From Limnomonas spitsbergensis (taxonomy: Eukaryota > Chlorophyta > Chlorophyceae > Chlamydomonadales), in contig JAYJMM010000037.1 in the NCBI GenBank assembly GCA_037349105.1, positions 2,852,001-2,916,000 of the forward strand: a stretch of DNA of 64,000 bases, given 5' to 3'. Shown piece after piece: positions 11,903-21,977 of the stretch. The notes beneath the pieces are model-generated. The model ran no database searches. It saw nothing but the letters and a program-made list of their open reading frames with translations, and was not told where the DNA came from. A program made the translations under genes and the position numbers. The first letter of the stretch is position 1, and every line of letters begins with the position of its first letter.

Positions 11903-12400
11903 GGAATGTTAATGACGTTGTGCCTCTGGGCCCAGCCAAAAAGGCTCAGCGGTATGACCACCCATCCCAACTGTCCGGATAGAATGATGGGGGCTGGACA
12001 GAAGAACATGTGTTTAGGGTCGATGACGTTACACCTCCACGTGTTTAGGTTCGAACGAACTTAATGATATTTAGAATGGTGCGTACCCGCTCGGCCCTGC
12101 TGAACGCACGGCCGCGTGGGGCTGGTAGGGAATGACTAAGCTCAATTCCAGCTACCATGCTCAGCCAGGACCATGGTGCAGCCATGCCACCCTCCTTTGT
12201 GAGGGGGCAGGAACATGGAACCAGACGATCTGGACAGGGGGAGAGAGAAAATCGCGTGGCGGGTTCGATCTCTCAACCTCAACGAAGTAAAGGATATGCA
12301 GTCCAAAGATACCCCAGCCCTTGCAGTGTCAATGACGTTACTCCTCTGAGCCATGAACAACTGGATGCCCACGCGGCTGAGACTTCTTGAGCAGGGCCCA
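11903..12400 (-). repeat. Dispersed repeat family A copies with tRNA-like A and B boxes
   Basis: The core GGTGTAACGTCATTGAC and variants occurs here in reverse at about 11,910, 12,020 and 12,331. On the minus strand TGGCTCAGAGG (12,353-12,343) matches a pol III A box. GATCGAACC (12,270-12,262) matches the B-box consensus GWTCRANNC. Spacing between them is about 72 nt, longer than an intronless tRNA but within the range seen in intron-containing tRNAs. A tRNA-derived SINE head is plausible but unproven. Confidence 0.45.
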
Positions 12401-12409
12401 GGGATATAA

Positions 12410-12780
12410 CGTCTCCATGCACAAAGAAAAGGCTTGGCCGCATGGGAGCCCTACGTCCTGGGCTGGATCCATCCCCACTCCCTAAGTTGATCCAGCACGC
12501 TGTGGCTTCGGAAGCATTTATGCAATGCATCCTCCACATGCTCACCGTCTCCCCTAGCTCAACATCGTTTGCAGCGCCGTCCTTGTGTGTCAGCTGTGCT
12601 GACGGCGCCGAGCTGCAGCCTTCAGTTCGTGCACACGCAAGCGCACTCCCTTCGGGTGGTGCTGCCCCTGGCCTGTGCCAGCAGCACGGCGCCCGCCGTA
12701 GACTGAAACCAGGTGCGGTAGGCGTCCGCAGACCTGTGTTTAGTTGCAGAATCTCTGGGGTCCCCTCTGCAGGCCGTGGC
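12410..12780 (-). mobile_element. Inverted LINE-A C-terminal fragment
   Basis: Read leftward, this segment encodes GDPRDSATKHRSADAYRTWF and then a Cys-containing tail. It parallels the LINE-A segment at 16,690-16,930 (GDPRDPATKHRSAAAYRAWF). It abuts the rightward reverse transcriptase at about 12,780 in opposite orientation, so it is either a separate insertion or an inversion product. Confidence 0.75.
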
Positions 12781-12848
12781 AAACTGCATGTGGCCTTTGT
12801 GGATTTCACCAAGGCCTATGACTGTGCGCCACAGGAGCAGCTTTGGCA

Positions 12849-13160
12849 TGGGGATTCTGGCTCTCCAACTTGTCTTGGCCTTAACCGACGGTATCGCTTG
12901 GGACAGGTGCCTGCTTTTTGGTTGAGCAATAATTTCCTGTTTTTCTTTTCTCCTTTTCCCCCCTTTCTGACAGTGGGACGCCCGCGCGGTCGAGTCTTTT
13001 GAGCATGGCCCAGACGTCTTTAGCTTCCGGTAGTTGGATTGGGACTTTTTGTTTTGTTTTTGAGGGGGTCTCTTTCCTCTCTCTCTTTAGTTTCCAACCT
13101 TGCTGTTGGACGCCGACGCGGCCGAGCTTTGCAGCATGGCCCAGTGGTGTAACGTCATTG
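12849..13160. mobile_element. 312-bp short element with 18-bp target-site duplication
   Basis: The insert sits inside the LINE-A reverse transcriptase, flanked by perfect copies of ACAGGAGCAGCTTTGGCA (12,831-12,848 and 13,161-13,178). It contains two copies of the family A module (GGGACGCCCGCGCGGTCGAG near 12,975 and a related copy near 13,107), each preceded by a pyrimidine-rich tract. It ends with GGTGTAACGTCATTG. It encodes no protein. A long target duplication of this kind is typical of LINE-driven retroposition, so a SINE-like element is the likeliest class. Confidence 0.85.
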
Positions 13161-13902
13161 ACAGGAGCAGCTTTGGCAACACCTGTCTGAGCGGCTTCAC
13201 ATGCCTTCATGCTTGTTACGCGCTGTGCAAGCGCTCTACAAAGGTGCAGTCTACACGCTAAAGGACGGCCATAAAAGCACTGCCCCTGTGCCTTGCACCC
13301 GCGGTATCAAGCATGGCTGCCCACTCAGCCCCCTCCTCTTCAGTTTCTATATCAGCGATCTGCTAGGCATGATCGCAGCCCAGTGCCCGGCACAGAGCAT
13401 TATGCTGGGGGCGGGGCGACGACTCTGGTGCCTTTTGTATGCGGATGATCTCACCCTGCTAGCCAGCAGCCCGGCAGGGCTGCAACGCATGCTGTGAAGA
13501 TTTTACAGTCCAACAGAGCATCACACTTGATGCATGGGACATGTGCCCGTAAACCGGTACAGGCACTTGATACACTAGGACAGAAAGCGAAAACCAGTGC
13601 CCCCCCTGGGCAAGCAACTAGCACACAACCACGACAGTGGCGTGGGAATGAACCCCATAGTGCAGAAGATAAGCCCCAGCCATAAAACATGACGTGGGTG
13701 CAAAAGACTTCGATTGAGCACCGCCTAGAGAGTTAGGGGGGAGACAGGAATTTTGGCAAAGTTTTGAGATGATTCTCTCTTTTCATCATACACTGAAAGA
13801 TAAAACAACCAAATTCCTTCCAGAACACATATGCAGAATCCGCTGCATTTAATTTGCACCACACTTCATTTGCGTACCGTGTCATGGCCTCATCCTCGTC
13901 CT

Positions 13903-14568
13903 CTAGGAAATTATGGAAAGTAAGGTTAAACTGAAAACGAAGGTCTGTATGGAACGGGCTCCCCTAGGAGTCACAATAACCGCGTGTTTCAAAAACTCCA
14001 TAGGGACACCATCAACACCCACAGACTTTCCATTCACAGTCTTTTCCAAAGCTTTCACAATCTCGGCTTCCGTAAAAACACAATTTAGGTGCTCTGCTTG
14101 AGAAAGATGAACTTCTAAAGGAAGAGGATATAAACACGCCTGAATACTCTCATCCCCAGCTTTGTGGCAAGGCACATGCTCTGAAGGTTCAAACAGCTTT
14201 TTAAAGTATTCAGTCCAATCCCCCACATCTGTGAGGGGGCTGATCTTCCTGTTACTGCCATAAGCCGACCAAAAATTCTTAGGCTGGCACCGAAGATCTG
14301 ACAGTAGATCCGCTGCTCGTACACCCTCCCATTCACGCTTGATAGCCTGAGTTATTAGTCGATATTCCCTAATGGCCAACTTAACCTCTCCTGAACCAGC
14401 ACCCCCAAACTGGGCAGCCACTAAACAAGTTTTCCTAGCAGCTTTGCACCGGTCATCATACCAAGTATTGCAAGGCCTATCCTGCTTGATAACTTTAGAC
14501 TCATTGGGATAGCAAGCAACTTTACCCTGCGATTTATGTAAATCCATAAGGGCACACTCAATAGCCTA
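13903..14568 (-). pseudogene. LINE-B ORF2 reverse transcriptase, N-terminal part
   Basis: Continues the endonuclease ORF after the frameshift. It carries WYDDRCKAARK, a WEGVRAADLL stretch and VNGKSVGVDGVPMEFLKHA, the typical first reverse transcriptase block that precedes the catalytic palm. The protein then runs through a deletion junction (about 13,955) into 3'-end sequence in a wrong frame. Palm catalytic residues are absent, so this copy cannot encode an active polymerase. Confidence 0.8.
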
Positions 14569-15677
14569 AAGTTTTGGGAGACTTCATGCACTGATGCAGA
14601 AAGGTGATACATAGCTCCAAAATGTTCCGCCACCGAGGCAGACGTACATAAATTTGTAACGTAAAAGTCCCTACTATCCGGGTTCCATCTGTAAACTACG
14701 TCACGAGCCTGCTTCATAGTCACATCGTTTCCCTGCAAGGTTCCTTTTTCCCTCCTAGCAAACGCGGTTGGCTCCAAGGCGGGCCGGCTAACAGTAAGGA
14801 AAATAGGAACATGGTCAAACCTACCCCCATCAGCACGTGCAGGGGTACAAGCACATTGAGATACCTGCATATCACATCCAGGATTGATGGCCCCTGTCAT
14901 ATCAAAAATAAGGGACGGGGTTGATATGAAATAGTCAATGGCACTGCAAGCACCAGCATTCTTGCCATGTTGGAAATAGGTAAAAGTACCTTCAATATCC
15001 CCAGACAACCTTCCATTCAGGATGACAAAACCTTGATCTTTGCACATCTCTATCAATTTTTTCCCATTAGGATTAACCACCCCGTCCTCATTATGTCTAG
15101 GCAGGACAGCGCGCGCACACGCATGCAAATTCATGGCATCACACGGAATAGGCAAATTGGCTGCGCCCATACCCTCCCATTCTTGCATGTCTATGATGTC
15201 GCAGCGAACATCCACGCATGCAGTCCTAGCGTTCAAATCCCCTGAAATCACAACCTCCCCCAGCGCAGAAAATTTGGAAACTGATTGTCTAAGAAAATCA
15301 TAGTGGGCCGCAGCATCCAACCGGCCATTTTCATGTTTGTAATAGGAAGAATTCCCATGAGGCAGGTTACACGCAAAAACATACAGATTGCAGGCAGGAA
15401 TTCTAACCCAGGTCATTCCATATGAAGGGGAATCCTGCACTAAAGACACCGAAAGAGGCTGCCTAGCATAGACCGCAACTCCACCCGACCGTGCATCGTA
15501 AGTCCGTGCACTGCAAGAGACACATGCGAAACCAGATAGGTCAGGGACAACATCAGAGACGCAATGACCGGTGTGAGACAAAATGATTAAGTCTGCTTTT
15601 CCCCATATCTTCTGAAGATCAAGGCTCAGGTGCATTGTGCTAAGATGCCCCCCTATGTTCCAGCTCAGCACCCTCAA
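14421..15677 (-). pseudogene. LINE-B ORF2 N-terminal endonuclease (EEP fold)
   Basis: A 418-codon ORF beginning MRVLSWNIGGHL, the usual start of an apurinic-type endonuclease of LINEs, which nicks the target DNA before reverse transcription. Visible signature blocks are VVISGDLNAR, SAIDYFISTP and RFDHVPIFL near the end of the domain. The block that normally supplies a catalytic Glu reads IILSHTGHC, so that Glu appears lost. A one-base frameshift near 14,567 (within HEVSQNF) sends the last 40 residues out of frame; the true continuation is the ORF at 13,903-14,547. Confidence 0.85.
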
Positions 15678-15738
15678 ACCCTTCCTCTCTCTATTCGCCG
15701 TAGCATTAACGGGTTACGGGTTACCCGCTAGATTGACT

Positions 15739-15926
15739 TCACCTCCTCTCCTCGGACAAATAAGACCGCTTGAAGTAAGCAGGTATCCCTTTCTCCTTAG
15801 CCGCTTTGAACTGCGGCCAGAGCTTACGGTGAACCTCTAGCTCCACCGAGGTCAGGGGGTCCAGAATGGAAACCCCCGTCCGGTACAGCTTCCGCTGGCG
15901 GTTGATCACATCCTCCGCCTCCTACG
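15739..15926 (-). pseudogene. LINE-B ORF1 C-terminal remnant
   Basis: Read leftward from the 5' boundary, the frame gives EDVINRQRKLYRTG, LDPLTSVELEVHRKLWPQF and KAAKEKGIPAYFKRS, ending at the stop at 15,741-15,739, about 60 nt before the endonuclease start. It resembles the end of an L1-type ORF1 nucleic-acid chaperone. The element is 5'-truncated just upstream. Confidence 0.65.
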
Positions 15927-17134
15927 TGCTAGATTCCCTGCCTGAATATGCGGCGGTCAAGCAGCTACAAGTCAACGTTAGTAAGACAGAGATATTGGGG
16001 TTTGGCAGCCGCTTAGCTGCGCACCCTTGCGTGAATGGCCCCGATAGGATGGTGCTGAAGCGTGTCCAGGATATCAAGTTCTTGGGCATCATTCAGAACG
16101 AGAGCGGCAGCATGAGGAAGGCCATGCAAGGCCTTTGGCTGCCGCGTTGCACCGTGTCCGCCTTATGGCCGCCAAGGTGCACCTCCGGCATCATCTGCCT
16201 ACACGCATCCGGGTGGCGTCTGTCTATGCAGCGCATGCGGCCAACTACGGTCATGTGGTGTGGGCCACCGATCACCTCAGGCCGCGGCATTGCCTCAACA
16301 GCAGGATGCAGTCCAGATTCCTTCAGCATTTGCGCCATGCTGCAAGGCTACCTGCGTCCGCTGCCAGCTGGGGGGTCATGAGGGAGTTGCAGATCCAGCC
16401 GTTGCAGCGAGGTTGGTGGCAGTACGTACTTCCCTTCTACAAAGCAGCGGTAACACCAGCAGCACAGCAAGACAGTCCACAAATGGCGGCAGCCATGGCG
16501 GCCGACATGCAACTCGCAGTCCGGTAGGGCACAGGAGGGCGCTATTGGTGTAATGATTTGCTAGGTGCCTTGAAGGAGCTGGAGCTGGGATCAGCCGTCC
16601 CCAGACTGCGTCAGACAGCGACTGACCTGCACAGAGGTGCAAGCATTAGTTTATGCAGCATACCAGCTGGCGCAGCTGGATGCAGCTGGCAGAGGGGACC
16701 CCAGAGATCCTGCCACTAAACACAGGTCAGCGGCCGCCTACCGCGCCTGGTTCCAGCCTACGGCAGGTGCAGGCCAGGGGCCGCACCAGCCGAAGGGCGT
16801 ATGCTTGCGTGCGCGCAAACTTTAGGCTGCGGCTCGGCGCCATCAACTCGGCTGACACTAGAGGACGGCGCAGCGGTCAGCAGCGTGACAGACGGTGCTG
16901 CCAGCGATGTTGGGCTAGGGGAGACGGCGAGCATGTGGCGGACGCATTGACTTAGGCGCCCACGCAAGGGGCGCCCACACAAGGGGGCAGGACAAAGAAA
17001 GGAGGGAAAAGTGGGTAAGAGGGAAAGAGGGAGAAGAACACAAGGAAAGAAATACGCCCCCCCAAAGGAAAAGGCAGCCCGAAGTACCCTTGCCCCTCTC
17101 AAGCCTATTCCCCAATAAGGCAAAGAAAAGCAAC

Positions 17135-17700
17135 ACAACTAGGCCCAGAGGTGTAACGTTATTGACCCGCTGGGCCCTGCTCAAAAGGCTCGGCCTTGTA
17201 ATTGAACCAATATACTCGGATATTTTGACAGATAGGGATATTTGACTACAACGCGAACTAAAACGGGGGGGGGCATTGGGTAGCCGTTATACTGCTGGAT
17301 TCTGAGTGTCTCTCATCTTGTGTTCATTCCTTATAGTTGGTAGCCAGGCACCAGGTTGTCACCGTTGCCGAGCCTTGTGGGGCAAGGCCTGAAGATATAG
17401 TCAATAACGTTACACCTCTGGGCCCGCTCAAAGCTCGGCCGCATGGGCGCCCAACTGTTCAGAAGGGAGTAAAGAAGGAACTAAAAGGAAGAGAGGGGGA
17501 AAGGAACAAAAGGAGAGGCCGGGAAGGCAAAGAGGACCAGGTCCAACACCTGAGTTCCACTAGAGGTTATATATACCCTGAAGATATAGTGATGTTACAC
17601 CCTGCTAACATGGGTTGCGTCAGGGCCCTAGGGTGTAACGTCAAGACAGTTTCAGGGATTCATGCACCCGGTAGGGTACGCAGGCCAGCACGGTGTCTGC
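17135..17700. repeat. Family A repeat cluster
   Basis: Core copies lie at 17,139-17,200 (plus) and 17,401-17,455 (reverse), with a partial copy near 17,585-17,640. Copies share GTGTAACGTTATTGACC and CTCGGCCGCATGGGCGCCCA or close variants. A purine-rich tract separates them. Confidence 0.7.
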
Positions 17701-18955
17701 CTAGACATAGACATTTTCCTTCAAGTTCCTCGGTGAGCCACTGCGCTGGCAGGCACGCTGTGCAACAGTGAAGCAAGTTGTGACAAGGGACGAGCCCTTA
17801 TCACAAGACACTGAACTGACTGACAAGACCAGAGGAGGAAACGCCAGCCAGCACGCGGACACTGTAGTGTAAAAAAGACCCTTACTGAAGGAGATGCCGC
17901 ACTCATTGAGGGGAACTCTTGTTGGCTGAGCCGAGACAGGACCTAAAGAGATACACCCACCAAATCGCAAGCACGGTGTCTTACTCCATTATCGCCCCTC
18001 TGAGTTACCGCACTGACTGATGACCTGATTAGCTGACAAGAACGAGAGAACACCTCAGTCACAAGAAAATTTGGAAGCAATTAAAAGTAGGCGCAAGCTT
18101 TTTCAAGGGAACAGGAGAGAGATCATGGGGCCCACGTCAACCTACCGAGTTCAGTCCTCGCAACCCACTTCCAGTCGGAGCAAGAATATGGAAAAGAGGA
18201 AGCAAACAAAAACTGCGCAGCATGGGCCGATACAAACAAATCAGTAAACTAGCAGGTCAGCATCCAAGCAAGTACGTGTCTATCTGAAAATTTATCGAAT
18301 TGACATTTCCTAAATTGTCACGAATGTTCATGCTGTTAGCAAATCGTGACTCTTGACACATACAATAATGAAAGTGAGGAGTAAAGCAGCTAAGCTTAAC
18401 ATCAGCTGCCCCTCCTGACATAAGCTTGCCGGAGGATTGCATCATCACACAAGTGACGATGCCTCCATTCAGCGGTAATATTATCAGGTTAGTCAGCTAA
18501 GCCCAAACCAATTGAGGTGCGTCTACATACACATGCTGCTGCACAGTTTGTCAGGAATCCTAAATGCCATGTGCCTCGGGCTCACGGTAACAAATAGTGG
18601 CAAGTGAAACTGTGCGTCTTGCTTTGCCGAGATTTGCTCGGTCGTGACGACATAAAATTACTGTAATAGCTCTGAAACCAGGAAACACGAAGGTTGATGC
18701 GCCATACGAACAAAGGTTCAACAACCTTGCTTTTTGACACAACATGAGACCAAAGCTCGCAAGGACACTCACTTATCTATTGCTTTTATCTATAATGCAT
18801 TCTAGGGGCCAATTCGAACATAGTGCCTACTGTATGCATAATAGTTAGTCATGCTACCTACTGTTGTATGAGTTGGTCAGTTATGAGACAATGGAAAGCG
18901 GTCCATGCATGCATGCCCCAGACAAAACATTTCGCCCACCCTGCGAGTACAAGCC
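17701..18955. other. Intergenic, nothing recognised
   Basis: No motif-bearing ORF or clean repeat. This segment would contain the 3' flank of the leftward membrane-protein gene. Confidence 0.4.
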
Positions 18956-18959
18956 AAAA

Positions 18960-19559
18960 TCATTCTTGCTCCTTCAAAGTACTTAGGCCAGGCCCATTGC
19001 CTGCCTTGCTGACATGCTTGACTACAGCCTTCCGGTACTTGGATGGGTCCGGGCTAAATTGGCTGCTATCGCCAGCCTGCCTCATAGCCTTCATACCAGC
19101 AGCAGCAGCAGGCTTACGGTGCTCAGCAGCCTTCGCTGCAGCATCAGCCTTGCGACATTCTGCCAGCGTCTCCTCAGCCTTGCGATCCCAGTGGACATCC
19201 GAGTCGGGGCCTGATTCGATCATTGAGTTTCGGTGACTCACAGCACTTTCTTTTCGCATGGATTCTTTTGATGGCCTCGGTAGTCGCACTGCTTCGATGG
19301 TTTTTTCATGTGCCTGGGCTTCAGCTGCGTCCCGGGCGACGTCCTTTGAGTTCCCTTTGTCAATTACGATCCACGTTCCAATTGATATGGCTATGAGTAT
19401 CGCCGTAACTATGATCATGTAGCCCTCAAAATCGTTGATGTAACAGCCTGTGATGCTCTCCCAACTCGACGCCACCACCCGACCGATTTTCCAGAGCATT
19501 TCGGGCATGGGCACCTGCTCTAAAAAACCCTGCACATCGAACGTATGTAATGAGGGCAT
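18960..19559 (-). CDS. Small single-pass membrane protein, hypothetical
   Basis: A single leftward ORF of 199 codons starting MPSLHTFDVQGF. Residues about 47-66 (YMIIVTAILIAISIGTWIVI) form one clear hydrophobic helix. The remainder is a charged, Ala/Lys/Glu-rich cytosolic-type tail with KAEETLAECRKADAAAKAA, helical in character, and a Pro/Ser stretch near the end. This arrangement (short lumenal or N-terminal part, one membrane helix, long charged tail) fits a type I or tail-exposed membrane protein. No family recognised. No competing ORF of similar quality overlaps it, and the flanks are non-coding. A one-exon gene is unusual beside the heavily interrupted genes here. Confidence 0.5.
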   Translation of the reverse strand: MPSLHTFDVQGFLEQVPMPEMLWKIGRVVASSWESITGCYINDFEGYMIIVTAILIAISIGTWIVIDKGNSKDVARDAAEAQAHEKTIEAVRLPRPSKESMRKESAVSHRNSMIESGPDSDVHWDRKAEETLAECRKADAAAKAAEHRKPAAAAGMKAMRQAGDSSQFSPDPSKYRKAVVKHVSKAGNGPGLSTLKEQE

Positions 19560-19561
19560 GT

Positions 19562-20800
19562 CAATCTTGAACCAAATGAAGAAAACGAATAAGCTTTTTG
19601 AACGAGCTCGTCCCCAAGACGACCCTCACCTGTGGATTCATTTCGTGCACCTGAGCAGACAAAATAGTTCGATGCGTTCAGTGAGCACTATTTGGCAGAC
19701 TTGGCTAATAATAATGTCGTTGTCGCAAGAGGAATCAAGGAAAAGGCAGGCCCGATGAGCTGGACATGAAGGTTTCACGTTATCGACACAGAAATCAGAC
19801 CGTCCTAGAACTTTCAACCACACCAATGGAGCGGAACATGCCGATGTAAGAGATATCAGATATGGGGTCAAGGGTTCATCCCTAAATCCTAACCCTTACC
19901 CCTGAAACCCTGGAGCTGAAGCTGAATCCTGGTGATTTGCAGCACATGGATATCCTAATACAACATGGTTGTCAGTGCATTTGATTCGGCATGGGCCTCC
20001 CTACTTCGAAGTTTGAACAGTCGGACAAAAGAGAAAGAAGCTGTAGCGTTCCTACACCTACACAAAATCTGAGATTACCGATGTACACATTAGCTGTACA
20101 GTATGGACAGTGTAAGGCTTCATGATGAGAATCCTCTAGTGACATAGACAGTAAGAGCTAAGTCGGGGCTCTTAACAGAAGGCAGCACTTCAAAAAATGG
20201 TCAGAAGACTGAGAGTGTTATACAAGCCGTTGCGCTCAGGCGGATACTGCTGCCCGATGTTTGGCTGCTTCCTCAAGCATGGAGCATGGTGGGCACGGTA
20301 GGACTGGGGATGGATGGGCCCACTAGAGTGACATTAGAGAAACTGCGGTCACTGCATGAGGTGTAGGAGTAATGGAAAGTATTGTGGGGGTAGATAAGGG
20401 TTTAAGAGGGGAGAACAGAGGAACTATGGTCACTGCATGGGGTGGAGGGGGACTGGAGGATGATGGGGCTCATGGGGCAAGCTGGAAAGTCTATCATTGC
20501 AACCATTTGGGGGTCAAGGGGAGGCATGCAGCAGCATGAGTTGGACAGGGGGAAGAGATGAGGACGAGGGGGTGGAAACAATTTGTAATGGTGTATACCC
20601 GATGTGCCCTGCCGAAAGCTCGGATGCATGGGGTTGGTAGGGGATGATCTCAGCTACCATGCACAACCAGGACCATGGGGTGGAAAATTGGAAACGATGC
20701 AGCCGTGTCAGATATGGTGTGTGTGATAGGGGGTCGTGATCCCTGAGATGAGAAGAGTAACGGAGCGAGTCAACCTGGGTGGGAGGAAAGAACGGCAACA
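19562..20800. other. Intergenic; G-rich low-complexity DNA
   Basis: Contains a CCCTAAATCCTAACCC-like telomeric-type phrase at about 19,880 and, from about 20,280 to 20,480, a G-rich region with a duplicated CACTGCATG-containing phrase. No coding region supported. Confidence 0.4.
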
Positions 20801-20950
20801 GTCTAGAACAGTGCATACTCGCTAGGCCCTTTCTTTCCTCTTCTGCCTTATCCCTTGACTTTCCTAGATGGTATTTTGTTTGCCTACGTGGCCGAGCTTC
20901 ATTTCAGCATGGCCCCGAAGAGTAACGTCATTCACCCGCTGGACCTGAAC
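20590..20950. repeat. Family A repeat copies
   Basis: Bases 20,590-20,680 match 12,080-12,180 (shared GGTAGGGGATGA-like and CAGGACCATGG blocks). Bases 20,884-20,940 carry the core in plus orientation (ACGTGGCCGAGCTTC to AGTAACGTCATT), preceded by a pyrimidine-rich tract as in the 54.5-kb copies. Confidence 0.65.
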
Positions 20951-21711
20951 GACAACGGTAACTCATACCAGTGGCATGGGAGCAGCGGGAGCGGACAAGG
21001 GAGGGGTCGGGTGATAAATATATGGGCAATACCACTGGGCAATGGGCGGTAAATTTTTGGTCAAGGTTGGGAGAGAAGGAAACGTAAGGAAAAAGGAGGC
21101 AATAAAGAAAGGGCTAAAAGGGAAATGGGAAAAGACAGAATAGGTCGTTATGCTGTATGCTGTGATTGTGGATTGGTGAGGTAGGCAAGGAAAGGGGTCA
21201 GGGAGTCCTGGGATTGGAAGCAGTCACTCACTGGGTCAGGACAATGCACCAGGACACTGGACCAGCAGCGATTGGCGAGGGTGAAGGCATGACCAACCCA
21301 GGAAATGTTAGGGATTGGAGGCGGTCATTGGATCGAGGTACACGGTCTACGGCAGAGGGCGGGTGTGAAGGAGGAAGGATAACCAGGCCGTTCCCAGGCT
21401 GGGAGGGGAGGTAAGTTTAGTGCCCAGGGGGCGGTTTACTTTGAAGATGAGGCAAGGTGGCTGCAGCTTGTGGGAACCTCCATTTGGAGGTGGGGACTGG
21501 ATCTGCATTCGGCCCAGGTCTCATAAACAGACCACTTCGACGCATGTTGGGAGCTACCGTAAATCCGTTTGTAGGTAGGCCGAGTCTTTTTAAGCAGGGT
21601 GTTACGTCATTGACTTAGGAGGTGGGTAAGCCCCGAAGTTTTTGTCAGCATTTCATGCAGAAGGTCTGCGCAAGATGACAGTTGAAGCTCTTTATCTCTT
21701 CAACTATATAC

Positions 21712-21977
21712 AAGGCATGCCGTGGCACTGAAGGCAGGCGGCTTTGGTCATGGCAGGTGAGCGCCAACATGGGCCTCAAGGCGTGCTGTGACACTGTAGG
21801 CGGCAGATTTGGTCATGGCAGGTGAGCGCCAGCATGCGCATCCAGGCGTGCTGTGGCACTGAAGGCGGGCGGCTTTGGTCATGGCCGGTGAGCGCCAGCA
21901 TGGGCCTCAAGGCATGCTGTGGCTGTCAAGGCGGGCGGCTTTCGTCATGGTAGGTGAGCGCCAGCTTAGGCCTCGAG
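21712..21977. repeat. 66-bp minisatellite, four copies, each with a splice-donor-like CAG|GTGAGC
   Basis: Four units of about 66 bp share GGCACTGAAGGCGGGCGGC and GGTCATGGCAGGTGAGCGCC. Every unit carries a GGCAGGTGAGCG or TAGGTGAGCG string, a strong plus-strand 5' splice-site match. In this genome such donor-bearing tandem units arise from exon edges (see the introns of the starch synthase gene), so this may mark the remnant of a plus-strand gene. Confidence 0.8.

Larger units (their letters stand above)
13498..15926 (-). mobile_element. LINE-B retrotransposon, internally deleted, nested in LINE-A
   Basis: A leftward L1-type element. From its 5' end it carries the C terminus of an ORF1-like protein, an endonuclease domain, the N-terminal part of the reverse transcriptase, then after a deletion junction near 13,955 the ORF2 C-terminal tail and 3' end shared with the copy at 5.9 kb. 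The catalytic YxDD region is missing. It splits LINE-A between its YADD motif and the downstream VSKTE block, so it inserted later than LINE-A. No clear target-site duplication was found. Confidence 0.9.
12781..16950 (+). mobile_element. LINE-A retrotransposon, reverse transcriptase ORF2, interrupted twice
   Basis: Reverse transcriptase blocks appear in order on the plus strand. They are HVAFVDFTKAYD (12,791-12,830), GIKHGCPLSPLLF (about 13,301), LLYADDLTLLASS (about 13,432), then VNVSKTEILGFGSR (about 15,973) and the C-terminal PASAASWGVMREL (16,351) and LGAINSADTRGRRSG (16,836). The block order is normal once the insertions at 12,849-13,160 and about 13,498-15,926 are removed. After removal of the first, the reading frame is exactly restored across QLWQHLSERLHMP. 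At least one frameshift (about 16,130) remains. The 5' endonuclease half is absent. This is a dead copy. Confidence 0.9.

Noticed and set aside
12849..13160. Family A elements as introners (intron-generating transposons)
   Set aside because: Pyrimidine tracts ending CTGACAG are suggestive, but this insert sits in a dead LINE with an 18-bp duplication and no evidence of splicing; kept only as a test within the family A finding.
12410..13178. Twin-priming 5' inversion of LINE-A
   Set aside because: The inverted piece corresponds to the 3' (C-terminal) end of the element, not to sequence upstream of the reverse transcriptase, so classical twin priming does not explain it.
13480..15940. Target-site duplication around LINE-B
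   Set aside because: Compared CGCATGCT at the left with TACGTGCT at the right; only the last few bases agree, so it is not convincing.
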